Source: an uncultured Faecalibacterium sp.
GTDB taxonomy: Bacteria; Bacillota; Clostridia; Oscillospirales; Ruminococcaceae
DNA: 40,624 nucleotides
Direction of reading: 5' to 3'
Assembly: GCA_934525325.1 (NCBI GenBank)
Contig: CAKSZE010000008.1
Span: forward strand, 1 to 40,624
The first letter of the stretch is position 1. Every line of letters begins with the position of its first letter. The translations under genes were made by a program, and so were the position numbers. Shown one piece after another: positions 30,469 to 38,842 of the stretch. The notes under the pieces were generated by a model, which saw nothing but the letters and a program-made list of their open reading frames with translations, ran no database searches and had not been told where the DNA came from.

Positions 30469-33400
30469 TTATGCCGCCACGTTCAGGTTTGCATCGGGTG
30501 CCTTGAAGTCCACCGTGCGCGTCACGGGCTGGCCGCTGACGTCCGTCCACTGCACACGCAGGGTATAGCCGCCGCGCTTTACCTTAACGGTAAAGTGGCC
30601 ATTTGCATCCGTCACGGTTTCTGCCTTGATGGTATCCCCCTTCAGCACCTGTACGGTGGCATTTGCCACCGGCTGGTCGGCCAGCTTTACAGTGCCTTCC
30701 ACCTTGACCGGCATCATCAGCACCACACCGGCTACCGCCGCCACAGCTATTACGCCGCCGATCAGGATAATAGCACCGCCGCCGTCACCGCCGGAAGAGG
30801 GTTCGTCCCCGCCGGGCTGGTCAGGCTGGCCGGGATTGACCTGTGCATCATCCTGTGCACAGGCGACCACATAGGTCATCTCTGCCGCATCTGCCGCCGT
30901 AATAAACGGCACAGTCAATTCTCCATCGGCGTCTGCCGTGATCTGGTTGATGTAGATCAGGTTGTCCGCATTCAGCGGGTCGCTGCCGGAGCGGCTGACC
31001 AGCACCACATACTCCTTGCCCGCCTTGGCATCGGCAAAGGTGGCTTGGAACTTGCTGTCCGAGGTGGAAGCCGTACCGGTGGTGATGGAGTTTTCCGTAT
31101 TGGGGACAATGTCACCATCCGTGCAGTGGATGGTGGCAGAGAAAAGGGGATAATTAGCACTCGAATCAATCGAAATGCTATTCCATTCATTTTTCGTTCC
31201 CGAATAGTAGATATCTTTCAAACTGCCGCATCCAGAAAACGCTTCCGATTCAATACCGAGAACGCTTTGAGGAATCCTGACCCTTGCCAGATTGGTGCAT
31301 CTTTTGAATGCAGACCATTCAATGCGTGTTACACTTTCCGGAAGTGTGATTTCCTGTAAATTGTTGCAGCCCTCAAAAGCGTGCGCACCAATGATGGTCA
31401 CACTGTCTGGAATTTCTACAATCATCAATTCGCTATTGAGAAGTGCGGAAAAAGCATTCGCACCTATGCTGGTCACGCCATTTTTGATCCAGACATATTT
31501 GATACTATTACTGTAATCGATACCTGAAGCATCCTTCCATGTACAATCAGACGCCATCTCACCGGTGCCGCTGATAGTAAGCAAGCCGTTGTCGTCCAGC
31601 GTCCAAGTCAGATTATCCCCCTCTGCACCGCAGCTGCCGGATGCCACCACGGTTCCGCCTGTGGGAATATTCGGATTTGTCGGTGCATCGGGCGCGTCCG
31701 GCGCTGTGGTTCCAGGGTTTCCTCCGGTAGAACCTTGTTTCAGGTCGATGTTTATTGTAGTTCCGCGGGACAGCTTGATCGTCTTTACAAATTCCATGCT
31801 GCCCTTATTGGCAGTGATCCGGTATTCTCGTCCCGGAAGATAGACCGTACTGTTTCCGTCTGGATCCAAGATCGTCTCGGTATAAAGGCTCGATGTGTCA
31901 GAATCATTCGACTGAATCTTCACAGTTGCACCTGCACCCGCTTTGCCCGCTTTCAATGTCAGACGGTATTTTACATGCGGGCACTCGCCCCAGCCAAAAT
32001 CACCGTAGTCTGCTGAAGCGTATGCCTTGCCAAAGCTATGGGAGAAAGGCGTTATTTCGATCTTTGGCTCATAGAGCAAAATCTTTAAGCCTACGCCAAG
32101 TGTTATTTTAAATTCCAATTCTCCCTCATAGCAATTTTTACAGCCATGAATTTCATCCAGACCTGTTCCCTGATTTCCCAATCGCTCTTCTGCAGAAAGT
32201 TCAAATCCGGCTTCTGCTTTGAATTTCAGCTTTACCAGACTTACCTTGCCTACGCCAAGCTCTGCCTTGGGAGCCATATCAAAGCCCAGATAGATCGATC
32301 CGCTCAACTTGAAGTTGATGCTTGTAACAGGCGCTTCACTGATATTCTGCGTGCCATCTTTTTGGCTCCATTCAAAGCCAATCATCTGAGTACTTTCCAT
32401 TTTAAAGGCCACGGATGCATTCGCCTTGAACACCATTTGCGGCTCAAAGCCTACCGAAAGACACCCATAGACGGGAAGGGTTATCTTCGGGAATTTCAGA
32501 ACCTCTCCTTTGTATTCGACCGAGCCCTCAAGCTCAAATTTCTCTGTCATCGGGAAGGACATTGAAACCATTTTATTGTCGTCGCAGAGCCGGAGCTTTA
32601 ACTTGATCGCTGCTTTGATGGACACAGTTCCTTCAACCGAACCTGAAACCGGTTTTTCTTCCGAATCCTCATCTTTCCCGTCATCCGTTGAAATTTTGAA
32701 AACGTGGCTGAACTCTGCTTTTCCTTCCCAATCGTTTGTGCTATCCAGCGTTTCTAGCTCTTGCGTTCCAATATAGGACACCTTGCCGTCCCCGGTCTCC
32801 GTATCCACAATCGCTTCATCCGTCGTGTTCTCGCCATCCATTTTCAGGATACTAAACACATCTTCCAACTGAAAATCCTCGTCACCATAAATCGTGACTG
32901 TGGTTCCGTTGATTTCAAAATCTGCAACATGCGCAATAATAAGGTTATTTTCGCCATATTTATAAACAATGATATTCCCTTGCTTCAGGTTCAGGAGCGC
33001 TGTACTTGCATTTTCGATCTGGTATATCTGGTTTTCACTGTCATCCAGAACAACAATATTTTCCCCTGCACCGTTTTCCAGTTCATCCTCCTGAAGAAGT
33101 ATAACGCCTTGCTTCACAACACCGAAGTTCGTGGTTCTGTCATCATCCAAATTGACCGCCCGTGCTGAATCAAAATCATCGATCGTAGCACCCTCCAGCT
33201 CTTCCACGTTTTCTGTGTAAAACGCATTTGTGTACTCCCCGCAGAGTGGTGCATGATCTTCCTTGTCCAGAAGAAAGCCTTTCACGGTATAGTGCTCCGG
33301 TACTTCTCCACTCAACGGAACTTCTACTATACTGCTTGCCATGTTGTCCGGTGTTGCCTGTACCGCCACTGTTCCGCTAGTGATCATTTCCTGTTCGCTA

Positions 33401-33834
33401 TCATCCGTATAGATGCCCACCACAAGGTTTGCGTCTTTTTTCGCAATGTATTTCACCATAGCGGTACTGCCGTTCATTGTGATCTCAATGACGCGGTTTT
33501 CCGATGAGAGATCACTCCCGTTCTCTCCGTCCATCCCCAGGCCATTCACCAGCAGCTGACCAAAGCTGTTGGTCGCGCTTACGGACATATTGGAAGTATC
33601 CACCTCAGCCTGTCCAGTCTGCTCCTGCTCCGTTTGGGCATAGGCTGCCTGTAAAAACGGGTCAGACGCAATGGCTCTCGCCGTTTCCTCATCCAGCCGG
33701 GGCGAGGAAGTTTCGTCGGTTTCGTCCACTGCAACAATGGATGCCGCATCGCTGTCCGCAGCCGCAAAAGCAGCCACGGGCGCAATGTTCAGCGCCATTG
33801 CCAGTGTCAGAAACACCGCAAGGATTCGTTTCAT
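30469..33834 (-). CDS. Secreted, membrane-anchored leucine-rich repeat (BspA-type) surface protein
   Basis: 1121 residues. Signal peptide at 1-26 (MKRILAVFLTLAMALNIAPV, then AAFAA cleavage region). Residues about 40-380 are acidic and unrecognised. About 395-640 is a region of alternating beta strands (IKLKLRL, FKLSGSIYLGFDM). A short Pro/Gly/Thr linker near 705-730 is followed by BspA-type LRRs at about 745-890, with repeats such as LQEITLPESVTRIEWSAF. Then come a small beta domain, a Pro/Gly linker, one membrane helix at about 1022-1041 and a final beta-sandwich (about 1043-1121) of carboxypeptidase-regulatory type. There is no LPxTG. Such LRR proteins often bind host or microbial surfaces. 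The DNA of roughly 31150-33500 is clearly AT-richer than both ends of the gene and all neighbours. RBS AAAGGAATC. Confidence 0.85.
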   Translation of the reverse strand: MKRILAVFLTLAMALNIAPVAAFAAADSDAASIVAVDETDETSSPRLDEETARAIASDPFLQAAYAQTEQEQTGQAEVDTSNMSVSATNSFGQLLVNGLGMDGENGSDLSSENRVIEITMNGSTAMVKYIAKKDANLVVGIYTDDSEQEMITSGTVAVQATPDNMASSIVEVPLSGEVPEHYTVKGFLLDKEDHAPLCGEYTNAFYTENVEELEGATIDDFDSARAVNLDDDRTTNFGVVKQGVILLQEDELENGAGENIVVLDDSENQIYQIENASTALLNLKQGNIIVYKYGENNLIIAHVADFEINGTTVTIYGDEDFQLEDVFSILKMDGENTTDEAIVDTETGDGKVSYIGTQELETLDSTNDWEGKAEFSHVFKISTDDGKDEDSEEKPVSGSVEGTVSIKAAIKLKLRLCDDNKMVSMSFPMTEKFELEGSVEYKGEVLKFPKITLPVYGCLSVGFEPQMVFKANASVAFKMESTQMIGFEWSQKDGTQNISEAPVTSINFKLSGSIYLGFDMAPKAELGVGKVSLVKLKFKAEAGFELSAEERLGNQGTGLDEIHGCKNCYEGELEFKITLGVGLKILLYEPKIEITPFSHSFGKAYASADYGDFGWGECPHVKYRLTLKAGKAGAGATVKIQSNDSDTSSLYTETILDPDGNSTVYLPGREYRITANKGSMEFVKTIKLSRGTTINIDLKQGSTGGNPGTTAPDAPDAPTNPNIPTGGTVVASGSCGAEGDNLTWTLDDNGLLTISGTGEMASDCTWKDASGIDYSNSIKYVWIKNGVTSIGANAFSALLNSELMIVEIPDSVTIIGAHAFEGCNNLQEITLPESVTRIEWSAFKRCTNLARVRIPQSVLGIESEAFSGCGSLKDIYYSGTKNEWNSISIDSSANYPLFSATIHCTDGDIVPNTENSITTGTASTSDSKFQATFADAKAGKEYVVLVSRSGSDPLNADNLIYINQITADADGELTVPFITAADAAEMTYVVACAQDDAQVNPGQPDQPGGDEPSSGGDGGGAIILIGGVIAVAAVAGVVLMMPVKVEGTVKLADQPVANATVQVLKGDTIKAETVTDANGHFTVKVKRGGYTLRVQWTDVSGQPVTRTVDFKAPDANLNVAA

Positions 33835-33864
33835 CGTTCATGATTCCTTTCTATTTTATTTGCA

Positions 33865-33890
33865 ACGGAAGCATACCCCTATACTTCCGT
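33865..33890. promoter_or_regulatory. Inverted repeat in the leader of the surface protein gene
   Basis: Arms ACGGAAGCATA and TATACTTCCGT (11 bases, one mismatch) around CCCC. It lies between the -10 box and the RBS of the gene, so it could be an operator or a 5' stem-loop. On the plus strand it is followed by TTTTTT and could also stop antisense transcription. Confidence 0.5.
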
Positions 33891-33895
33891 TTTTT

Positions 33896-33923
33896 ATTGT
33901 ACCGCTTTTTGCGGCATTTTCAG
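33896..33923 (-). promoter_or_regulatory. Probable promoter of the surface protein gene
   Basis: On the minus strand: CTGAAA (33918-33923), 16-base spacer, TACAAT (33896-33901). The -35 is weak. The rest of the gap to 34132 is AT-rich and holds no other clear feature. Confidence 0.45.
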
Positions 33924-34132
33924 CCATTTTTTCCCTTTTTCTGCCCATCCAATTCTTTTTTGGATGGTTGCACAATTTCGCCCCGCATTCATTGGGCAAC
34001 CTGCCACCGGCAGCTTTTGCGTGCCACAAAATTTCCGCTTATCCGGCATAAAAGGGGCACGAATGCTTTTTTCGTTCATAACTTTGTGATACCATACCTC
34101 TATAAGCTTATCACTCAGACGGAGATCCTGCT

Positions 34133-36532
34133 ATGGAACACTACGATTGGAACGAGGGCTGGCTGTTCGCCCCCACCTTTGACCCGGCGCTGGTGCGCCC
34201 GGAGTGCCCGGTGCTTTCCCTTACCCCGGTGCGGCTGCCGCACACGGTCAAACCCCTGCCTTATAATTACTGCAACGAAAACGACTACCAGCGCCTGTGC
34301 GGCTACCGGCGGGAGTTTTTTGCGCCCAAGGAGTGGCTGGGCCGCACCGTGCTGCTTACCTTCGGGGCGGTGGCGCACGATGCCACCGTGTTCTGCAACG
34401 GGCGGCGGGTGTTCCACCATGGCTGCGGCTACACCACCTTTACGGTAGACCTGACTGGTGCGCTGCAACTGGGGCAGAAAAACGTGGTGGCCGTGCGCTG
34501 CGACAGCCGGGAGGATCTGAACATCCCGCCCTTCGGCGGGCAGCTGGATGCGCTGACCTACGGCGGCATCTACCGCGCCGTCAGTCTGGATATCAAGGAG
34601 CCTGCCTATCTGCGGGACGTGTTCATTGAAGCAAAGGCGGAGGGCGATTTCCGCATCTACACCGCCACCGTGGGCGAGACAGTCGGCTGCACCCTGCAGG
34701 CCGAGATCCGCAGCCCCGCCGGGAGCCGCGCGGTGTACAGCGGCGAGCTTTCGCTGCCCATCACCGGCACACTGAACAACGTGCACCCGTGGAGTCTGGA
34801 GCACCCCACCCTGTACGCCCTGACCATGCGGCTCATCCGCCCCGGCACCGGCGGTCTGCCCGACCGGGTGCTGGATGAAAAGACCGTGCGGTTCGGCTTC
34901 CGCACCGTGCAGTTTGTGGCGGGCGGGCTGTACCTGAACGGCCAGCGGGTGGAGCTGCGCGGCCTTGACCGGCACCAGAGTTACCCTTATCAGGGCTACG
35001 CCATGCCGGACAGCATCCAGCGGCTGGACGCCCAGCTGCTGAAAAAGGAGCTGGGCTGCAACGCCGTGCGCACCTGCTATGCGCCCCCCAGCCCGGCGTT
35101 TCTGGACGCCTGCGACGAGCTGGGTCTGCTGGTGTTCCCCGAGATGCCCGGCTGGCAGCACATCGGTGACGAGGTGTGGCAGGCGCAGGCGCTGCAGAAC
35201 TGCCGGGAGATGGTGTGCCAGTACCGCAATCACCCCAGCATCTTTTTGTGGGGTGCCCGCATCAGCGGCAGCCCCGATAACGAAGCCTTTTATAAGCGCA
35301 CCAACGAAGCCATCCATCGGCTGGACCCCACCCGCCCCACGGCGGGCAGCCGCAGCACCCGCAAGAGCCAACTGCTGGAGGACGTTTACGCCTACAACGA
35401 TTATTCCTACGCCGGGCGCGGCGCGGGCTGCGAGAACCGCGCCGCCGTGACCCCCGACACCCGCAAGGGCTATCTTATCAGCGAGTTCGGCGGACAGAAC
35501 TTCCCCGCCAAGCCCTTTGACGATGAACCTCACCGTCTGGTGCAGGCGCTGCACCACGCCGCCGTGCTGAACGACAGCATCGCCCAGCCGGGCGTGGCGG
35601 GCAGTTTTGGCTGGTGCATGACCGACTACAACACCCACCGGGAGTTCGGCAGCGGCGACCGCATCTGCTACCACGGCGTGATGGATCTGTTCCGCAACCC
35701 GAAGCTCTCCGCCGCCGTTTACGCCAGCCAGAAAACGCCCCGCGCCCCCTCCGACATCGTGCTGGAGGTCTCCTCCGCTATGACGCTGGGCGACCTGCCC
35801 GGCGGCGCAGCCGCCGCCTGCTGGGTGTTCACCAACGCCGAGAGCGTGCGGCTGTACCGCGGCAACGACTTTGTGGCCGACTTTACCCCCGACCGCCGGG
35901 GACGCTTTGCCGCCCTGCCCCACCCGCCCATCGAGATCAACGATTTTGTGGGTTCCCTGCTGGAAAAGTACGAGGGCATGGATCACGCCACCGCCGTGCA
36001 GGCTGCCGCCATCCTCAACGAGCTGCGGCGGGACGCCATGGCGCTTTCGCCCCTGTCCAAAGCGCGAATGCTCTCACTGCGGCTGAGTTGGAACGAGCTG
36101 ATGCGGATGTACTATAAGTACATCGGTGTGCTGGGCAGCTCCGCGCCGGTGTACCGGTTCGAAGCGGTGTGGCATGGCCGCGCCGTGCGCACCGTGGTGC
36201 GGGAGCCGGTGCAGAGCGTCCGGCTGGAATGCACCGTGCGTAACCCTCTGCTAACCGACGGCCCCACATGGGACTGTGCCGCGGTCAGTCTGCGCGCTAT
36301 CGACCAGAACGGCAATCTGCTGCCCTACTGCGGCGAAGCCGTCTGCCTGTCCGTAGAGGGGCCGCTGAAAATTCTGGGCCCCAGTGTGGTGCCCCTGCGG
36401 GGCGGCATGGCAGGCACCTACCTTGCCACCACCGGCAAGGCCGGACGCGCCGTGCTGCACTGCCGCATGGAGGGTGCACTGGACACCGAAGCGGTGCTTA
36501 CCGTGCGCTGCCGGGAGGAGCAAAACGTTTAA
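34133..36532 (+). CDS. Glycoside hydrolase family 2 protein with altered acid/base motif
   Basis: A 799-residue protein, probably cytosolic (no signal peptide). Domains: N-terminal jelly-roll sugar-binding (about 1-170, with GYRREFFAPKEWLGRTVLLTF and GCGYTTFTVDLT), Ig-like (about 175-265), TIM barrel (about 270-570), and C-terminal beta domains. Family markers are LNGQRVELRGLDRHQSYPYQG, NHPSIFLWGARIS and, later, DYNTHREFGSGDRICYHGVMD. The nucleophile Glu451 in LISEFGGQNFP is present. The expected acid/base site (WGVRINES in relatives, as I recall them) reads WGARISGS, so Gly379 stands where Glu should be. Either the enzyme is inactive or changed, or another residue serves. The substrate is likely a beta-galactoside or related sugar. 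Start has GGAG 8 bases upstream. Confidence 0.88.
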   Translation: MEHYDWNEGWLFAPTFDPALVRPECPVLSLTPVRLPHTVKPLPYNYCNENDYQRLCGYRREFFAPKEWLGRTVLLTFGAVAHDATVFCNGRRVFHHGCGYTTFTVDLTGALQLGQKNVVAVRCDSREDLNIPPFGGQLDALTYGGIYRAVSLDIKEPAYLRDVFIEAKAEGDFRIYTATVGETVGCTLQAEIRSPAGSRAVYSGELSLPITGTLNNVHPWSLEHPTLYALTMRLIRPGTGGLPDRVLDEKTVRFGFRTVQFVAGGLYLNGQRVELRGLDRHQSYPYQGYAMPDSIQRLDAQLLKKELGCNAVRTCYAPPSPAFLDACDELGLLVFPEMPGWQHIGDEVWQAQALQNCREMVCQYRNHPSIFLWGARISGSPDNEAFYKRTNEAIHRLDPTRPTAGSRSTRKSQLLEDVYAYNDYSYAGRGAGCENRAAVTPDTRKGYLISEFGGQNFPAKPFDDEPHRLVQALHHAAVLNDSIAQPGVAGSFGWCMTDYNTHREFGSGDRICYHGVMDLFRNPKLSAAVYASQKTPRAPSDIVLEVSSAMTLGDLPGGAAAACWVFTNAESVRLYRGNDFVADFTPDRRGRFAALPHPPIEINDFVGSLLEKYEGMDHATAVQAAAILNELRRDAMALSPLSKARMLSLRLSWNELMRMYYKYIGVLGSSAPVYRFEAVWHGRAVRTVVREPVQSVRLECTVRNPLLTDGPTWDCAAVSLRAIDQNGNLLPYCGEAVCLSVEGPLKILGPSVVPLRGGMAGTYLATTGKAGRAVLHCRMEGALDTEAVLTVRCREEQNV

Positions 36533-36564
36533 TTTTCGTCCTTTCATGATAGATTTGCAGTCTG

Positions 36565-36638
36565 TTCAAAATTTTATCATGGTTGGCTGATATTCTAGAG
36601 GTACAAAGTATTCCGCAGGGCGGCGCTGCTGCCCTGCG
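36565..36638 (+). promoter_or_regulatory. Weak promoter and leader hairpin before the zinc-ribbon operon
   Basis: TTCAAA (36565-36570), 17-base spacer, TGATAT (36588-36593), then a hairpin CGCAGGGC / GCCCTGCG (36614-36638) with only a short T stretch. The hairpin may be the GH2 gene's terminator or part of the leader. Confidence 0.35.
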
Positions 36639-36679
36639 TTTCCGTGTGTAAAGCCCCAGAGAAGAGGATGCGAAAACCT

Positions 36680-37075
36680 ATGAGAGAAAAATTCCGTCAA
36701 TTCATGATCGGGCGCTACGGCACCGATGGCCTGAACCAGTTTTTGAGCATGAGTTCCATCGTGATGCTGCTGCTGTCGCTGCTTACCCGCATTTCCCTGT
36801 TTACATGGCTGGGCGCGGCGCTGCTGATTTTGTGCTACTACCGCAGCCTGAGCCGCAACATCTCCAAGCGCACCGAGGAGAACTACCGCTTTTACAGCCT
36901 GAAGGATCGGTTCAATAACAAGTTCCGCAGCCTGAAGGAGCAGTGGGCCAACCGCAAGCTGTACCACTACTACCGCTGCCCCCAGTGCCGCCAAAAGCTG
37001 CGCGTGCCCCGGGGACGCGGACGCATCCAGATCTCCTGCCCGCGCTGCGGCACCCAGTTCATCAAAAAGAGCTGA
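36680..37075 (+). CDS. Small membrane protein with C-terminal zinc ribbon
   Basis: 131 residues. A basic N-terminus (MREKFRQFMIGRYGTDGLNQF) is followed by a hydrophobic stretch of two short helices or one hairpin (SIVMLLLSLLTRISLFTWLG and ALLILCYYR, about 24-56). A basic, Tyr/Arg-rich cytoplasmic helix follows, and a zinc ribbon closes the protein: CPQCRQKLRVPRGRGRIQ, then SCPRCGTQF. This is a recognisable clostridial protein type, usually annotated only as a zinc-ribbon or hypothetical protein. Start at ATG 36680 uses GAGG 12 bases upstream; ATG 36668 and GTG 36644 in frame are alternatives. It precedes the DUF5685-like gene by 6 bases, so the two are co-transcribed. Confidence 0.8.
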   Translation: MREKFRQFMIGRYGTDGLNQFLSMSSIVMLLLSLLTRISLFTWLGAALLILCYYRSLSRNISKRTEENYRFYSLKDRFNNKFRSLKEQWANRKLYHYYRCPQCRQKLRVPRGRGRIQISCPRCGTQFIKKS

Positions 37076-37081
37076 GCCGCC

Positions 37082-37927
37082 ATGTTCGGATATGTGATCC
37101 CGGATCGGGCCGCCCTCAGCCCCGAAGCGCAGAGCCGCTACCGCTCGGCCTACTGCGGGCTGTGCCGCCGCATCGACGCTTTGCACGGGCTGCGGGGACG
37201 GTTCAGCCTGAGCTATGACCTGACCTTTTTGAATATTCTGCTGTGCAGTCTGTACGAGGGCGAGACCCCCGCAGACAGCGGTATCAGCCGCTGCCCCATC
37301 CACCCGGTACACGGTGTACTTTGGCGCAGCGCCGACCCTACCGACTACTGCGCCGACCTGAGCGTGGCACTGCATTACTACAACGCACAGGACAAATGGC
37401 AGGACGACCGCAATCTGCTGGCGCTGGGGTACAGCGCTCTGCTGGACAACAGCACCGCCGAAGCCGCTCTGCGCTGGCCGCGCCAGTGCAATGCGATCCG
37501 TGCCTGTCTCGCCAAGCTTGCCGAATACGAAGCCGCCGGCAGCACCGACCTTGACGCGGTGTCCGGCTGCTTCGGCACCCTGATGGCGGAACTGTTCGAC
37601 TACCGGCAGGACCGCTGGGCACCGGAGCTGCGCAGCATCGGCTTCCATCTGGGCAAGTTCATCTACCTGCTGGACGCCTACGATGACCTGCCCCGCGACA
37701 AGCGCCGGGGCGCGTACAATCCCCTGCGGGAGCTGAGCACCCACCCGGACTACGAGGAAGAGATGCTGGACATCTTCGAGCTGCTGCTGGCACGCTGCGC
37801 ACAGAACTTTGAGCGTCTGCCCTGCGTGGAGGACACAGACCTGCTGCGCAACATCCTGTATTCCGGCGTGTGGCTGAAATACAACTGCAAAAACGCAAAA
37901 CGCACCGGAAAGCCCGATGCGTCTTGA
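37082..37927 (+). CDS. DUF5685-like protein of unknown function
   Basis: 281 residues, largely helical, no signal peptide. It begins MFGYVIPDRAALS, then YCGLCRRIDALHG (a CxxC), a CPIHP segment, ALHYYNAQDKWQDD, LGKFIYLLDAYDDLPRDKRR, and NILYSGVWLKYN. I recognise the pattern as the uncharacterised family DUF5685. Two Asp-rich motifs in a helical protein resemble the metal-binding motifs of class I isoprenoid synthases, and the CxxC/CxxH parts could hold zinc; both ideas are inference. It is the middle gene of a three-gene set with a zinc-ribbon membrane protein and a J-domain protein, suggesting these act together. Confidence 0.8.
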   Translation: MFGYVIPDRAALSPEAQSRYRSAYCGLCRRIDALHGLRGRFSLSYDLTFLNILLCSLYEGETPADSGISRCPIHPVHGVLWRSADPTDYCADLSVALHYYNAQDKWQDDRNLLALGYSALLDNSTAEAALRWPRQCNAIRACLAKLAEYEAAGSTDLDAVSGCFGTLMAELFDYRQDRWAPELRSIGFHLGKFIYLLDAYDDLPRDKRRGAYNPLRELSTHPDYEEEMLDIFELLLARCAQNFERLPCVEDTDLLRNILYSGVWLKYNCKNAKRTGKPDAS

Positions 37928-37987
37928 TTTTATGCCGATATTCCGGTAAAATAAAACGGATGCGGTGCAGCGGTGCTGTACCGCCAG

Positions 37988-37993
37988 TATAAT
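37988..37993 (+). promoter_or_regulatory. Possible internal promoter -10 before the J-domain gene
   Basis: Perfect TATAAT 22 bases before ATG 38015, preceded by a small inverted repeat GCGGT/ACCGC, but no good -35 is seen. Confidence 0.35.
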
Positions 37994-38014
37994 GAGTGAG
38001 GAAGTATACCGAGC

Positions 38015-38767
38015 ATGAGAGATCCCTATGAGGTGCTGGGCGTTCAGCGCGGCGCAAGCGACGATGAGATCAAAAAAGCATACCGCGCCAAGTGCAAGCG
38101 CTGGCACCCGGATTTGAACCCCAACGACCCCACGGCGGAGGAGCACTTCAAGGAGGTGCAGGCCGCCTATGATGCCATTACCAAGGGTGATACCGGCCCC
38201 CAGATGGGCGGCAACCCCTACGGCGGCTACCAGCAGCAAAGCTATAACCGGCAGAGCTATGGGCAGCAGGGCTACGGCCAGCAGAACTACGGCTACACCG
38301 GCTTTGATGGCTTTGACGGGTTTGAGGGCTTCGACCCCTTTGGCTTCGGCTTTGGCTTTGGCGGCTACCAGCAGGCCGGGCCCAGTGCATCCGGCACCGA
38401 CACCCCGGAGATGCAGGCCGCCCGCAACTTTGTGGCCAGCGGCCGCTACGCCGAAGCGCGCCGGGTTCTGGACGGCATGACCGGCCGCAATGCGCGGTGG
38501 TATTATCTCTCCTCGCTGGCCAATCAGGGTCTGGGCAGAAGCGTGGACGCTTTGCAGGACGCCCGCCGCGCCGTGCAGCTGGACCCGAACAACACCGAGT
38601 ACCAGATGCACCTGCGCCGGATGCAGAACCCCGGCCAGACCTACCGCACCCAGACCACCTACGCCCAGCCCGGTGGGTTCGGGCGCTGGTGCTGGAGCAT
38701 GATCCTGCTGAATCTGCTGTGCAACTGCTGCTGCGGCGGCTGGGGCTTCCGTGGGTTCAGAATGTGA
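38015..38767 (+). CDS. J-domain protein with TPR-like C-terminal part
   Basis: 250 residues. J-domain at about 1-60 (DPYEVLGVQRGASDDEIKKA) with the HPD tripeptide at 31-33, which stimulates DnaK ATPase. Next is a Gln/Tyr/Gly-rich, then Phe/Gly-rich, disordered linker (about 65-120). Residues about 128-210 form TPR-like helices (ARNFVASGRYAEARRVL, YYLSSLANQGLGRSVDALQD). The end is a short hydrophobic, Cys-rich segment (SMILLNLLCNCCCGGWGF). It lacks the zinc-finger and substrate domains of DnaJ, so it is a type III co-chaperone likely directed to specific clients, perhaps its operon neighbours. The hydrophobic end suggests contact with the membrane. Confidence 0.88.
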   Translation: MRDPYEVLGVQRGASDDEIKKAYRAKCKRWHPDLNPNDPTAEEHFKEVQAAYDAITKGDTGPQMGGNPYGGYQQQSYNRQSYGQQGYGQQNYGYTGFDGFDGFEGFDPFGFGFGFGGYQQAGPSASGTDTPEMQAARNFVASGRYAEARRVLDGMTGRNARWYYLSSLANQGLGRSVDALQDARRAVQLDPNNTEYQMHLRRMQNPGQTYRTQTTYAQPGGFGRWCWSMILLNLLCNCCCGGWGFRGFRM

Positions 38768-38780
38768 TATGATTTTATAC

Positions 38781-38818
38781 AAAAAGGCTGCTGCACGCAC
38801 GGTGCAGTAGCCTTTTTT
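38781..38818. terminator. Bidirectional terminator, GGCTGCTGCAC type
   Basis: GGCTGCTGCAC pairs with GTGCAGTAGCC (one G-T pair) and is flanked by AAAAA and TTTTTT. It lies 14 bases after the J-domain gene and again forms the left end of a family B repeat. Confidence 0.88.
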
Positions 38819-38842
38819 CGTTTGCCGATGTGATGAAAAGAG

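Noticed and set aside
34115..35986. Open frame of 623 codons on the minus strand opposite the GH2 gene
   Set aside because: Shadow of a certain coding region in a GC-rich genome; no motif.
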